In this document: positions 25,393 through 34,160 of the stretch, piece by piece
Numbering within the stretch: the first letter of the stretch is position 1
Layout of the letters: every line of letters begins with the position of its first letter
Assembly (NCBI RefSeq): GCF_001507535.1
Contig: NZ_LQBN01000001.1
Coordinates: 310,001-374,000 of the forward strand
Origin: Thiomicrospira sp. WB1
GTDB taxonomy: Bacteria; Pseudomonadota; Gammaproteobacteria; Thiomicrospirales; Thiomicrospiraceae
Length of the DNA stretch: 64,000 nucleotides
Direction of reading: 5' to 3'
The notes under the pieces: generated by a model
What the model was told of the DNA's origin: nothing
What the model saw: only the letters and a program-made list of their open reading frames with translations
Databases searched by the model: none
Made by a program: the position numbers and the translations under genes

Positions 25393-27802
25393 GCTGTATC
25401 AGAAAGGTTGGTATGAGTGGTTGCTGGCCGCCGGGTTTATTTTTATTATGGGCTCGGTGTTTTCTCTTTATCAGGTGCACCGTGATTACGAGGCAAGCGA
25501 AAACGAGCGCTTTAATACCTTTGCCCTCGAACAAAGCAAGCTCGAAATCATTTCCAAAATGTACGGGTTGCGCAATCAGCTCAAAGTGCAGCTGGAAGCC
25601 CTGACTCAACAGACCGAGCCCCATCGACGCGAAGCGTTGCAGCGTCATCTCAACATCACCCGTAAAAGCATTGTGGAAAAAGGCCAGCAGCTGCGCGCGT
25701 TGGAAACCGATCCCGAGCGGGCCGGTATTTTGCAGCGCCAGCTGGCGGTGTTGAATGAGGGGTTGGCCGAACAGCTGTATTTTCAGTCGTTGGTCAATGA
25801 TTTTGACGCCATTCAAGCGGCTCAACGCGTGCTTTATAACCGGATTTTGCCCATCCAGAATCGCGCCGACATGTTGTTGACCGAATACAATGGCCGCGTG
25901 CTCGACTCGTTCAATCAAGTCAAAAGCGATCTGATCGACTATCAACAGACGAAAAGTCGAGAGATGACCGAGTGGATTTTCTGGGTGGTGGTTTGGGTGC
26001 TGACCGTGAGTGTTCTGGTGTTCTGGTTAGTGATCCAGGCTCGCCGCCGAGGGCGGCGTCACGCCCAGGAGCTGAGCGATCAGGTTGCGACGCGTACCCA
26101 CGAACTGGAGCTGGCCCGGGCAGAATTGCAGCGGGCACTGGCCGAACAGGAAGCCATTGTGGACTCGGCACCGGATGCGATCATCAAAACCGATTGCCAC
26201 GCCAACATCGTCGATGTCAACCCGGCGGTGCAGACGCTGTTCGGTTATGCCCCGCAAGAACTGCTGGGGCAGAATGTCAAAGTGCTGATGCCCATTCAGG
26301 CCCGGCGAGCGCATGAAGAGCATGTGCGTCAGTTCGATGCTTCGCGTCTGAAGGTGACTAATATGATGGGGCGCAAAGGGCGCGTGGAAGGGCGTCACAA
26401 AAATGGCCGGGTGTTCCCGGTGGAAGCGGCCATCGGTGAAATCAAACAAAGCGATCAGCGTGGCTTTACCGTCCTGATTCGCGATGTCAGCCGCACCGTT
26501 GAAATCGAGCGGGCCTTGATGCAGCAAAAAGACATTCTCGAAGTGCTTTGGCAGGCCACCAATGAGTTCATGGTCACACGAAACCTGCGCAAGGTGGCTG
26601 ACTTTCTGCTGGACAAAGTGATTGCGGTGACGCAGAGCGAGTATGGCTTCATCGGCGAGGTGCATTATGACGACGAAGGCCAACCCTATCTTAAGACGCT
26701 GGCATTGACCGACATCGCCTGGAATGAGGAAACCCGTGCGCTTTATGCCAGTTATGAAGCCAAAGACGAAGGGCTTGAGTTCACCAATCTGGACACCTTG
26801 TTTGGTGAGGTACTCACGAGCGAATACGTGGTCATCAGCAATGACCCGGACACTGATCCGCGTGCCCGCGGACTGCCCGAAGGCCACCCGGCCCTGAATG
26901 CGTTTCTGGGCATCCCTGTGTTCTACGCCAATCAGCTGGTGGGCATGGTCGGGTTGGCGAATCGGCCAGAGGGCTATGACGACTCGCTGGTGGAATTGTT
27001 ACAGCCCTTTACCCAAAATTACGGGGCGCTCATTTATGTACGCCGAATGCTGTCGGTGCAGGAACGCATGCACGAAGAAATCGTCAATGAGCGCAACCAT
27101 GCGGAAAAAGCCAGTCGGGCCAAATCGGAATTCCTCTCCAGCATGAGCCACGAGTTGCGCACGCCGTTGAATTCGATTCTGGGCTACGCTCAGTTGCTCG
27201 ACATGGATCCGCTGAGCGACGAGCAACTGGAAAACGTGCGTGAAATCGTTCAGGCCGGCGAGCATCTGCTGGATCTGATCAATGTGGTGCTGGACCTGTC
27301 CAAGATCGAAGCCGGTAAAGTGCAGCTCAACTGTGACCCGGTGTCTTTGTCCTCTGTGGTGGATGAAAGCCTCTCGCTGGTCCGATCGCTGGCCGAGTCG
27401 GCTGACGTGGCCCTTATATCGCCGGACTTACCGGAGATTGAAGTTCAGGCCGACCGGGTACGCTTCAAACAGACCTTGCTGAACCTTTTGTCCAATGCCA
27501 TCAAATACAATCGCTCGGGTGGAGAGGTCTCGCTGGCGTTGGACGAATCGACCTCCCAGGGTGTTTCTCCGGCGATGACGCTCTGGGTGTGCGACACCGG
27601 TTACGGCATAGACCCCGACAAAGTGTCTCAGCTGTTTGAACCCTTCAATCGTCTGGGGCGCGAAGGTGGCGTGACCGAAGGCACCGGTGTCGGGCTGGCC
27701 ATCTCGAAAGAACTGATGACCCTTCAGGGGGGCGATTTGATCTACCGCCCTAACACGCCGCAAGGCAGCTGCTTCGGTATTTGCCTGCCCCGCGCGACTT
27801 AA
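25382..27802 (+). CDS. PAS-GAF sensor histidine kinase
   Basis: 806 residues from the ATG at 25382, which overlaps the previous gene by 11 bases. TM helices at about 12-32 and 199-220 frame a helical periplasmic sensor. A coiled coil is followed by a PAS domain (about 258-375, with IVDSAPDAIIKTD), a GAF domain (about 395-565) and the kinase core: HisKA FLSSMSHELRTPLNSILGY with His590, N box NLLSNAIKYN, G1 DTGYGID and G2 GTGVGLAIS. There is no receiver domain of its own, so the adjacent receiver-ATPase protein is the expected partner. The three-gene set joins c-di-GMP turnover to a phosphorelay. Confidence 0.93.
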   Translation: MINKLYQKGWYEWLLAAGFIFIMGSVFSLYQVHRDYEASENERFNTFALEQSKLEIISKMYGLRNQLKVQLEALTQQTEPHRREALQRHLNITRKSIVEKGQQLRALETDPERAGILQRQLAVLNEGLAEQLYFQSLVNDFDAIQAAQRVLYNRILPIQNRADMLLTEYNGRVLDSFNQVKSDLIDYQQTKSREMTEWIFWVVVWVLTVSVLVFWLVIQARRRGRRHAQELSDQVATRTHELELARAELQRALAEQEAIVDSAPDAIIKTDCHANIVDVNPAVQTLFGYAPQELLGQNVKVLMPIQARRAHEEHVRQFDASRLKVTNMMGRKGRVEGRHKNGRVFPVEAAIGEIKQSDQRGFTVLIRDVSRTVEIERALMQQKDILEVLWQATNEFMVTRNLRKVADFLLDKVIAVTQSEYGFIGEVHYDDEGQPYLKTLALTDIAWNEETRALYASYEAKDEGLEFTNLDTLFGEVLTSEYVVISNDPDTDPRARGLPEGHPALNAFLGIPVFYANQLVGMVGLANRPEGYDDSLVELLQPFTQNYGALIYVRRMLSVQERMHEEIVNERNHAEKASRAKSEFLSSMSHELRTPLNSILGYAQLLDMDPLSDEQLENVREIVQAGEHLLDLINVVLDLSKIEAGKVQLNCDPVSLSSVVDESLSLVRSLAESADVALISPDLPEIEVQADRVRFKQTLLNLLSNAIKYNRSGGEVSLALDESTSQGVSPAMTLWVCDTGYGIDPDKVSQLFEPFNRLGREGGVTEGTGVGLAISKELMTLQGGDLIYRPNTPQGSCFGICLPRAT

Positions 27803-27873
27803 TTGAATCGGCCGTCGCGCCCAAAATGTGGCGACACTGCGCTCTTTTGGTGCTGCCTCTCGCTGTCTTTTTT

Positions 27874-27885
27874 ACCAGGCCTGGT
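27874..27885. repeat. ACCAGGCCTGGT palindrome after the kinase operon
   Basis: Perfect copy with TTTTTT before and GGTTTTTT after it, 71 bases past the kinase stop. Of all copies this comes closest to a rho-independent terminator, because a T-run follows, but the stem is short. The rest of 27803-28055 shows nothing further. Confidence 0.75.
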
Positions 27886-28055
27886 GGTTTTTTACCTTAT
27901 CCTTTTGTTTTATTAGCTTTTTTTCAGTTGGGAACAGGCTTCGCATAGGGCGTTTGAGACCACAATAAAAAAAATCAATGGTCGATTTTTCAAGGGCGTG
28001 TTTTCTTTGCGAAGAAACTGTGTGAAGATGAAGTGAAACTCCCAACGGAGGGCGT

Positions 28056-29231
28056 ATGACGCTGGATTGGCAGGCGCACCTGACAGAAACGCAAGCGACG
28101 CGACACTGGTTGCATCAGCATCCGGAACTGACCTGGCAGGAAGCGGGCACCGCCCGTTATGTCCGGGCCAGACTGGATGAGCTGGGCATTCGTTGGCGCC
28201 CTTGCGCCGAGCATGGGTGCGTGGCCACGCTGGCGCCCTCCGCCAAAGGCCAGCACATCGCCCTGCGTACCGACATGGATGCGCTGCCGATTACGGAAGC
28301 CACCGGGTTGGATTTTGCCTCTAAGACAGAGGGGATCATGCATGCCTGCGGTCACGATGGGCACATGGCAGCCCTCTTGGGGGCGGCCAAGTGGCTCAAG
28401 ACCCATGAGGCGGCGCTTCCCGGTCCGGTGTCTCTGGTCTTTCAACCGGCTGAAGAAGGCGGGCATGGGGCCAAAGCCATGATTGACGACGGGGCGCTGG
28501 ATGGGGTGGACGCCATTTACGGCTGGCACAACTGGCCTGCACTGCCGCTGGGCACCGCGGTCTGCCCTGAAGGCCCGGTCATGTCGGGTAATGGTACCTT
28601 TCACATCACCCTCAAAGGGCGAGGCGGTCATGCCTCGCAACCCGAATCCACGTCCGATGCATTGCTCGCCGCCAGTGCCCTCACACTCAACCTGCAGCAG
28701 ATTGTCAGTCGCCGGTTGCCGCCTCAGGTGGCGGCGGTGGTCAGTGTGACCAGCCTTGACGCCCAAAATGCGTTGACGGTGATTGGTGACCGCGTTCGGC
28801 TTGAAGGCAGCATCCGTTTTGCCGACCCGGCTTTTCAAACCCCGATTAATGAGGCGATTGATGCGATTGCACACGGCACCGCTCAAACCTATGGCGTGAC
28901 CGCGCAGGTTGAAATTCGTCCCCGCTATGGCCCGACCTTGAACCATGCCAAGCCGTCGGCCCTTTATCGCGAAGCGTTGCAGGCCGAGCTGGGTTCAGAG
29001 TCGGATCAGGTGGATTTGCGCCTGCCGCTGATGGCGTCGGAAGATTTCAGTTATTACCTCAATCAGATTCCGGGTGCGTTTGCACTGGTGGGCATGGCCG
29101 AGTCGTCTGGCAAAAATAACCAGGCCTGGTATGGCGAGCCCTGCCACAGCCCCAATTATCAGTTTAATGACCGGGTATTGGATTCGGTCATGCGTGTGTT
29201 TTGTCGCCTGGCCGGGGTGCCGGTGGTTTGA
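28056..29231 (+). CDS. M20-family amidohydrolase, probable N-acetyl-diaminobutyrate deacetylase (DoeB2-like)
   Basis: 391 residues. The binuclear-metal site of M20D amidohydrolases is visible: ALRTDMDALPI, HACGHDGHMA, QPAEEGGHGAK and a dimerisation lid beginning FHITLKGRGGHAS. It closely resembles hippurate/indole-acetyl-amino-acid hydrolases. As the first gene before a DoeD-type aminotransferase, DoeA hydrolase and semialdehyde dehydrogenase, it fits removal of acetate from N-acetyl-2,4-diaminobutyrate, the DoeB step, which other bacteria do with an M14 enzyme. The start follows AACGGAGGG. The window palindrome lies in frame at 29119 and encodes NQAW. Confidence 0.8.
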   Translation: MTLDWQAHLTETQATRHWLHQHPELTWQEAGTARYVRARLDELGIRWRPCAEHGCVATLAPSAKGQHIALRTDMDALPITEATGLDFASKTEGIMHACGHDGHMAALLGAAKWLKTHEAALPGPVSLVFQPAEEGGHGAKAMIDDGALDGVDAIYGWHNWPALPLGTAVCPEGPVMSGNGTFHITLKGRGGHASQPESTSDALLAASALTLNLQQIVSRRLPPQVAAVVSVTSLDAQNALTVIGDRVRLEGSIRFADPAFQTPINEAIDAIAHGTAQTYGVTAQVEIRPRYGPTLNHAKPSALYREALQAELGSESDQVDLRLPLMASEDFSYYLNQIPGAFALVGMAESSGKNNQAWYGEPCHSPNYQFNDRVLDSVMRVFCRLAGVPVV

Positions 29232-29237
29232 AACGTC

Positions 29238-30509
29238 GTGTCAAAGGAGAAAAGAATGGATTGGTTTGAAGACTATGAATCTGAAATTCGTGCTTACAGC
29301 CGTGCTTACCCGGCGGTGTTTGTCAAAGGTCAGAACGCCAAGCAATGGGACGAAGACGGCAAGGAATACATCGATTTTTACGCCGGCGCGGGCGTACTGA
29401 ATTTCGGGCACAACAACCCCAAGCTGAAACAGGCCATGATGGATTATCTGGCCGGGGACGGGGTCTTGCACAGTCTGGACATGATGACCGGCGCCAAGCG
29501 GGACTTTATTGAGGGGTTTGTACAGACCATTCTTAAGCCGCGCAAGATGGACTACAAACTCCAGTTTATGGGACCGACCGGGACCAATGCGGTGGAAGCC
29601 GCGCTCAAGCTGGCGCGCAAAGTTACCGGGCGTGAAAATGTGATTGCGTTTGCTCAGGGCTTTCACGGGATGACATTGGGGGCGCTGGCCTGTACGGCCA
29701 ATGGCTATTTTCGCCAGGCCGCAGGGGTGCCTTTGACGCATGTGTCTCACTGTCCGTTTGAAACCAATACGGGCGGTGGCATGGCCATGCTCGATACCTT
29801 GCGTGCTCTCTATGAAAACACCTCCGGCGGCGCGGAAAAACCCGCAGCAATTTTGGTGGAGGCGATTCAGGCCGAAGGCGGGGTCAATGTGGCCTCGGCC
29901 GAGTGGTTGCAGGGCCTGGAGAAACTGGCGCGCGATCTCGGGGCCTTGTTGATTCTGGATGACATTCAGGCCGGTTGCGGCCGCACCGGGCAGTATTTCA
30001 GTTTTGAGCAGGCCGGAATCGACCCGGACATCGTGACCCTGGCCAAAGGCATTGGCGGGCTGGGCACGCCAATGGCGATGAACCTGGTCAAGCCCAAACA
30101 CGACCAGCACTGGCAGCCGGGCGAGCACACCGGCACCTTCCGCGGGCAAAACCTTTCATTTGTCGCCGGGCGTGAAGCCCTGCGTTATTTCGAAGACGAT
30201 GGCCTGATGTCCGAGGTACGCGACAAAGGGGAAATTATGGCCGGCGCCCTGCAGCAGATGGCGCAGACCTACCCGGACAAGGGCTTCAGTGTGCGCGGCA
30301 AAGGCATGATGCAGGCGTTGGATGTCGGAGACGGTGCCCTGGCCAAAGCGGTGGCGCGGGCCTGTTTTGATCGCGGCATGCTGTTTGGGCCTTGTGGTGT
30401 GGGTGGCTCGGTGATCAAGTTGATCCCGCCGCTGACCATTCCTGAAAACGAATTGATTGAAGGCCTGGAAATTTTGTCCGATGCCTTGGCTGCGTGTGTA
30501 AAGGGGTAG
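29238..30509 (+). CDS. doeD: Diaminobutyrate aminotransferase, DoeD/EctB type
   Basis: 423 residues of the class III PLP aminotransferases. Signatures are MGPTGTNAVEAALKLARK, FHGMTLGALACTAN, LILDDIQAGCGRTG and the PLP lysine in VTLAKGIGG. The opening (SEIRAYSRAYPAVFVKGQ) is that of EctB/DoeD. In degradation it converts 2,4-diaminobutyrate to aspartate semialdehyde. No ectA or ectC lies nearby, and DoeA follows three bases downstream, so a catabolic DoeD role is preferred over synthesis. The start follows AAAGGAG. Confidence 0.88.
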   Translation: MSKEKRMDWFEDYESEIRAYSRAYPAVFVKGQNAKQWDEDGKEYIDFYAGAGVLNFGHNNPKLKQAMMDYLAGDGVLHSLDMMTGAKRDFIEGFVQTILKPRKMDYKLQFMGPTGTNAVEAALKLARKVTGRENVIAFAQGFHGMTLGALACTANGYFRQAAGVPLTHVSHCPFETNTGGGMAMLDTLRALYENTSGGAEKPAAILVEAIQAEGGVNVASAEWLQGLEKLARDLGALLILDDIQAGCGRTGQYFSFEQAGIDPDIVTLAKGIGGLGTPMAMNLVKPKHDQHWQPGEHTGTFRGQNLSFVAGREALRYFEDDGLMSEVRDKGEIMAGALQQMAQTYPDKGFSVRGKGMMQALDVGDGALAKAVARACFDRGMLFGPCGVGGSVIKLIPPLTIPENELIEGLEILSDALAACVKG

Positions 30510-30512
30510 ACC

Positions 30513-31808
30513 ATGAAAAAACGCGATGACATGACGTTCCCGTATGAGGAGTACGAACGACGAATCCAGGGCCTGCGGGAGCGCATGGCCAAGCGATTGC
30601 TGGATGCGGTGATCATTTCCGACCCGGAAAACCTGATGTATCTGACCGATTATCAGACCACCGGTTATTCATTTTTTCAGGCGCTGGTGGTGCCGCTGGA
30701 AGACGAACCCTTTATGATCACGCGCAAACTGGAAGAATCCAACGTCCACGCACGGACCTGGGTGGAGATCACCCGGCCTTACCCGGATACCGGTGACGCC
30801 ATCCAGATGTTGATTTCCTCTTTGCTGGAGTTCAATCTGGTGGGCAAATCCATCGGCTACGAGCGCAATTCTTACTTCTTCCCGGCCTATCATCAGGACA
30901 CTTTCCACACCAGCTTTACCAAAAGTCGCCTGATGGACTGTTTTGGGATTGTGGAAGAAGGGCGGGTCTGCAAATCCGCCTGTGAGCTGGAGGTGATGCA
31001 GAAAGCGGCCATTGCCACCAAGGCAGGCATGCAGGCTGGTATCGATGCCTGTCAGCCAGGGGTGACTGAAAATGAAATTGGGGCCGAGATCAGCCGTGCT
31101 ATGTTTGCCGCCGGTGGCGAGATTCCGGCGGTGATGCCTTATGTGACCTCGGGACCGCGTACCATGATCGGTCATGCGTCCTGGGAAGGGCGCGAAGTTC
31201 AGCCGGGCGAGCATGTGTTTCTGGAGATCGCTGGGTCCTATCGTCGTTACCACACGGCGATGATGCGCACGGTGGTCTGCGGCGAGCTTACCGACAGTTT
31301 TTACAAGGCACAGGAGACGATGAAAACCGCGCTGGCCCATGCGCGCAAAGAATTGCGTCCGGGCATGACGGTGTCGGATGCCGACAACATGCTGCGCAAC
31401 ATCATCGCCGACAACGAGCTGGGCGCCAAGCTGATTACGCGTTCCGGGTATTCGATCGGCATTGCCTTTCCGCCCAGCTGGGACGAAGGTTACATTTTAA
31501 GTTTGTATCAGGGGCACAGTGCGGTACTGGAGCCGGGCATGACGTTTCACGTGATTCCCTGGATGTGGGGCGTGGATGGGGACAAATCCTGCGGGATTTC
31601 GGACACTTTCTACATCACCGAAGACGGCTGCGGGTCGTTTTTTGAAGACGTACCGCAGGATTTCAGTGTCAAAACCAACACCATGCTGGATCGGGAAAAG
31701 CTCAACCAGCCTCGTCCGGTCCTGCCGCCAAGTGCGTTGAATCTGGACAGCAATCCCCCCAAGTCACCCGGTAAAAACGCCAAGAAAAAACACAAAAAAT
31801 CGAAATAA
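30513..31808 (+). CDS. doeA: Ectoine hydrolase DoeA
   Basis: 431 residues of the creatinase/M24 fold. The N-terminal creatinase-like domain (DAVIISDPENLMYLTDYQTTG) and the pita-bread C-terminal half (GHASWEGREVQPGEHVFLE, then RSGYSIGIAFPPSWDEGY and VLEPGMTFHVIP) match DoeA/EutD ectoine hydrolases. The enzyme opens the tetrahydropyrimidine ring of ectoine to N-acetyl-2,4-diaminobutyrate. As in other DoeA proteins, the full set of M24 metal ligands is not obvious. A basic KSPGKNAKKKHKKSK tail is unusual. It lies between doeD and the dehydrogenase, all tightly spaced. Confidence 0.9.
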   Translation: MKKRDDMTFPYEEYERRIQGLRERMAKRLLDAVIISDPENLMYLTDYQTTGYSFFQALVVPLEDEPFMITRKLEESNVHARTWVEITRPYPDTGDAIQMLISSLLEFNLVGKSIGYERNSYFFPAYHQDTFHTSFTKSRLMDCFGIVEEGRVCKSACELEVMQKAAIATKAGMQAGIDACQPGVTENEIGAEISRAMFAAGGEIPAVMPYVTSGPRTMIGHASWEGREVQPGEHVFLEIAGSYRRYHTAMMRTVVCGELTDSFYKAQETMKTALAHARKELRPGMTVSDADNMLRNIIADNELGAKLITRSGYSIGIAFPPSWDEGYILSLYQGHSAVLEPGMTFHVIPWMWGVDGDKSCGISDTFYITEDGCGSFFEDVPQDFSVKTNTMLDREKLNQPRPVLPPSALNLDSNPPKSPGKNAKKKHKKSK

Positions 31809-31818
31809 GGAGACGCCT

Positions 31819-33192
31819 ATGTTTGTCGCCACCAACCCGACCACGGGCGAAGCCATGGAAGGCTTTCCGGCCATGGATGCGGCTCAGATTGATTCGGCCA
31901 TTGAATTGAGCCAGCAGGCTTTTAAACAGTGGCGAACCACCTCGTTTGATGAGCGTGCGGATTTGTTGAATCAGGTCGCTGATCTGATGGCGAGTGACGA
32001 GGAACGTCTGGCTCGGTTGATGACCGTGGAAATGGGCAAACCCATCAAAGAGGCTCGCGGTGAGGTGCAAAAAGCCGCTTGGTGTGCCCGGCATTATGCC
32101 GAGCATGCCGCCGACTATCTGGCGCCACAGACGCTGCAATCGGATGCGTCGCACAGTTATGTTCAGCACTTGCCCCTCGGGCCGCTACTGGGGATTTTGC
32201 CTTGGAACGCGCCCTTCTGGCTGGCGTTCCGGTTTGGCGCGCCGGCATTGATGGCGGGCAACACCTGCCTGATGAAGCATGATTCGCATGTGCCCGCCTG
32301 CGCCGAAGCCATTGCCGAATTGTTTGAAAAGGTCGGTGCCCCACGTGGCCTCTTTCAAAACATGCGCGTGCACAACGACCAGGTAGCTCGCATCATTGAA
32401 CATCCGGCTGTGCAGGCAGTGTCCTTGACCGGGTCCAGCTTTGCCGGGTCACAGGTGGCTTCACTGGCGGCCAAGCACATCAAACCCGCGGTGCTGGAGC
32501 TGGGTGGCTCCGATCCCAGTCTCGTGCTGGCCGACGCCGATGTGGATAAGGCGGCGGAAGTTTTGGCTTTGTCTCGCATCATTAATGCCGGACAGTCCTG
32601 CATTGCGGCCAAGCGACTGATTGTGGAAGCGCCGGTGTATGACCGGTTTGTGGACAAGTTAACCGAGCATTTGGCGGCCCTCAAGATGGGCGATCCGGCG
32701 GAGGAAACCACACAAGTGGGGCCGATTGCACGCGACGATTTGCGTCAGGGGCTGCACCGTCAGGTGACCGAAACCATCCGTCAAGGGGCTCGATGCCTGT
32801 TGGGCGGAGAGATGCCGTCCGGCCCGGGGTTTTTCTATCCCGTGACTTTGTTGGCGGATGTCACACCCGGCATGCAGGCGTCCTGTGAAGAAACGTTTGG
32901 CCCGATTGCGGTGGTGATGAAAGCCGACAGCGCGGAGCAGGCATTGGCCATGGCCAATGACACGGAATATGGTCTGGCGGCGTCTATCTGGACTGCGGAC
33001 ACGGCTAAAGCCGAGGCCATGAGCCGTGAGATTGAAGCGGGACAGGTGTCGATCAATGGCATTGTTAAAACCGATCCGCGTCTGCCCAGTGGCGGAATCA
33101 AGCGTTCGGGCTATGGTCGCGAACTGGGGCCGCACGGCATACGCGAGTTTGTCAACGTGCAGCAGGTCTGGGTCGGGCCCGTGCAAAGCTGA
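31819..33192 (+). CDS. NAD(P)-dependent semialdehyde dehydrogenase, DoeC role
   Basis: 457 residues, aldehyde dehydrogenase superfamily, Sad/YneI subgroup. The nucleotide-site ILPWNAPFW, SLTGSSFAGSQVA, catalytic Glu in LELGGSDP and catalytic Cys in NAGQSCIAAKR are intact; the C-terminus has RLPSGGIKRSGYGRELG. The nearest general activity is succinate-semialdehyde oxidation, but as the last gene of an ectoine operon it most likely oxidises aspartate semialdehyde to aspartate. The start follows AAGGAG. No regulator (enuR or DoeX type) lies beside the operon. Confidence 0.87.
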   Translation: MFVATNPTTGEAMEGFPAMDAAQIDSAIELSQQAFKQWRTTSFDERADLLNQVADLMASDEERLARLMTVEMGKPIKEARGEVQKAAWCARHYAEHAADYLAPQTLQSDASHSYVQHLPLGPLLGILPWNAPFWLAFRFGAPALMAGNTCLMKHDSHVPACAEAIAELFEKVGAPRGLFQNMRVHNDQVARIIEHPAVQAVSLTGSSFAGSQVASLAAKHIKPAVLELGGSDPSLVLADADVDKAAEVLALSRIINAGQSCIAAKRLIVEAPVYDRFVDKLTEHLAALKMGDPAEETTQVGPIARDDLRQGLHRQVTETIRQGARCLLGGEMPSGPGFFYPVTLLADVTPGMQASCEETFGPIAVVMKADSAEQALAMANDTEYGLAASIWTADTAKAEAMSREIEAGQVSINGIVKTDPRLPSGGIKRSGYGRELGPHGIREFVNVQQVWVGPVQS

Positions 33193-33241
33193 TTGCGAGG
33201 GGCTGAAACCGATATAGCCAGGTTGTTTGGGTGGGTTTTTC

Positions 33242-33253
33242 ACCAGGCCTGGT
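33242..33253. repeat. ACCAGGCCTGGT palindrome after the ectoine operon
   Basis: Perfect copy preceded by GTTTTTC, 49 bases beyond the dehydrogenase stop and just ahead of fold-back element 1. Confidence 0.85.
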
Positions 33254-33262
33254 GATTTGTGC

Positions 33263-33903
33263 TTTGATCAGGTTTTTTATCGCGCTTTAAATTTTATGCT
33301 TGTGCGATACTTGAGGTGTTCATTTTTTACGTGTGTAAAAAACGAACCAAAAAAGCACACCCAGCACACGCTTTCTGTGCGTTCTAGGCTTTGCCACAGG
33401 GCTCTTGCGAACTCGCTTACGCTCGGACAGCGCAAGGCCATTTCCTGTGACAAAACCAAGAAGCACAACGAAATCTTTGTGATGGGGACTTTCCCAAGCA
33501 TTGCTCATTGCACCACTTGTTATGAACCGTTTTGCCTGTTCAGTTTGAAACCAACCGGGCCTGGTCAAAAAGACGGCTGCCATCCGGTTTCGATTGGTAT
33601 GACAAGACCCAATACCAACTTAAACAAACGGCACTCAACCGCCGGGGGGTGTCAGGGTCCCATCAGAAAATTTCGTCGTGACGCTGGGTGAGGGCGCTGG
33701 GTCACCGCTTGCGCTGTTCGAGCGTAAGCGAGTTCGCAAGCGGCCAGCGACAAGCCCTAGTGACACAGAAATTTTCTGCTGGGTGTGCTTTTTTTCGTCT
33801 CTTTTTTGCACAAGCAAACGAAGAACTCGGCGCCCGCAGGGGTAAGCCGAGAAAAAAAGGGACATATATGCTCTTGCGCTGTAAAAAAGCGTGAGCACAA
33901 AAA
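33263..33903. repeat. Fold-back repeat element 1
   Basis: About 640 bases with no credible gene, in the gap 33193-34031. Its left arm (33319-33500) begins with GTAAAAAACGAACC and AAAAAAGCACACCCAGCA; the right arm (about 33655-33815) is an inverted, diverged copy ending in TGCTGGGTGTGC and a TTTTTTGCACAAGC run. Both arms share GCGAACTCGCTT and ACGAAAT...TGATGGG. A one-mismatch copy of the palindrome (ACCGGGCCTGGT, 33554-33565) lies near the centre. Copies 2 and 3 are at 40309 and 43371. Short frames in the copies do not keep a common reading frame, so they are not genes. Confidence 0.85.
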
Positions 33904-33984
33904 TAATCTTAGACACAAATCAAAAAACCACCAGTCCTTGTGGTTTTGGATGCGTTTTTGGCAGGAGAGCGTTGGAATTTTTGC

Positions 33985-34013
33985 TTGACAAGTCAGGGGA
34001 GTTCGCGGATAAT
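33985..34013 (+). promoter_or_regulatory. Sigma70 promoter of tRNA-Leu(CAG)
   Basis: TTGACA at 33985-33990 and GATAAT at 34008-34013 with a 17-base spacer, followed 19 bases later by the tRNA. A GC-rich stretch (CCGCGGC) after the -10 resembles a stringent discriminator. Confidence 0.88.
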
Positions 34014-34031
34014 CCGCGGCATCCAGTTCAA

Positions 34032-34118
34032 GCGGATGTGGCGGAATTGGTAGACGCGCAGGGTTCAGGTCTCTGTGGGGTAAAACCCGTGGGAGTTCAA
34101 GTCTCCCCATCCGCACCA
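34032..34118 (+). tRNA. tRNA-Leu (CAG)
   Basis: 87 bases with encoded CCA. The acceptor GCGGATG pairs with CATCCGC; the anticodon loop TTCAGGT gives anticodon CAG; a long class II variable arm (GTGGGGTAAAACCCGT) and the GTTCAAGTC T-loop follow. Confidence 0.96.
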
Positions 34119-34127
34119 TACGAAACG

Positions 34128-34160
34128 CCCCGGTGATCCAACGATCATCGGGGTTTTTTT
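34128..34160 (+). terminator. Terminator after tRNA-Leu(CAG)
   Basis: A ten-pair stem (CCCCGGTGAT with ATCATCGGGG, one G-T pair) with a short loop is followed by seven T residues, ending at the tail of the convergent GGDEF gene. Confidence 0.92.

Noticed and set aside
27870-27895. Rho-independent terminator after the kinase operon
   Set aside because: The palindrome is followed by a T-run but the stem is only four to five pairs around GGCC, weaker than the other terminators in the window. Recorded as a repeat instead.
33227-33691. Frames of 82-154 codons inside the three repeat elements
   Set aside because: The three copies do not keep one reading frame: each shows shifts relative to the others. 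The shared peptide parts come from shared DNA, not from protein selection.
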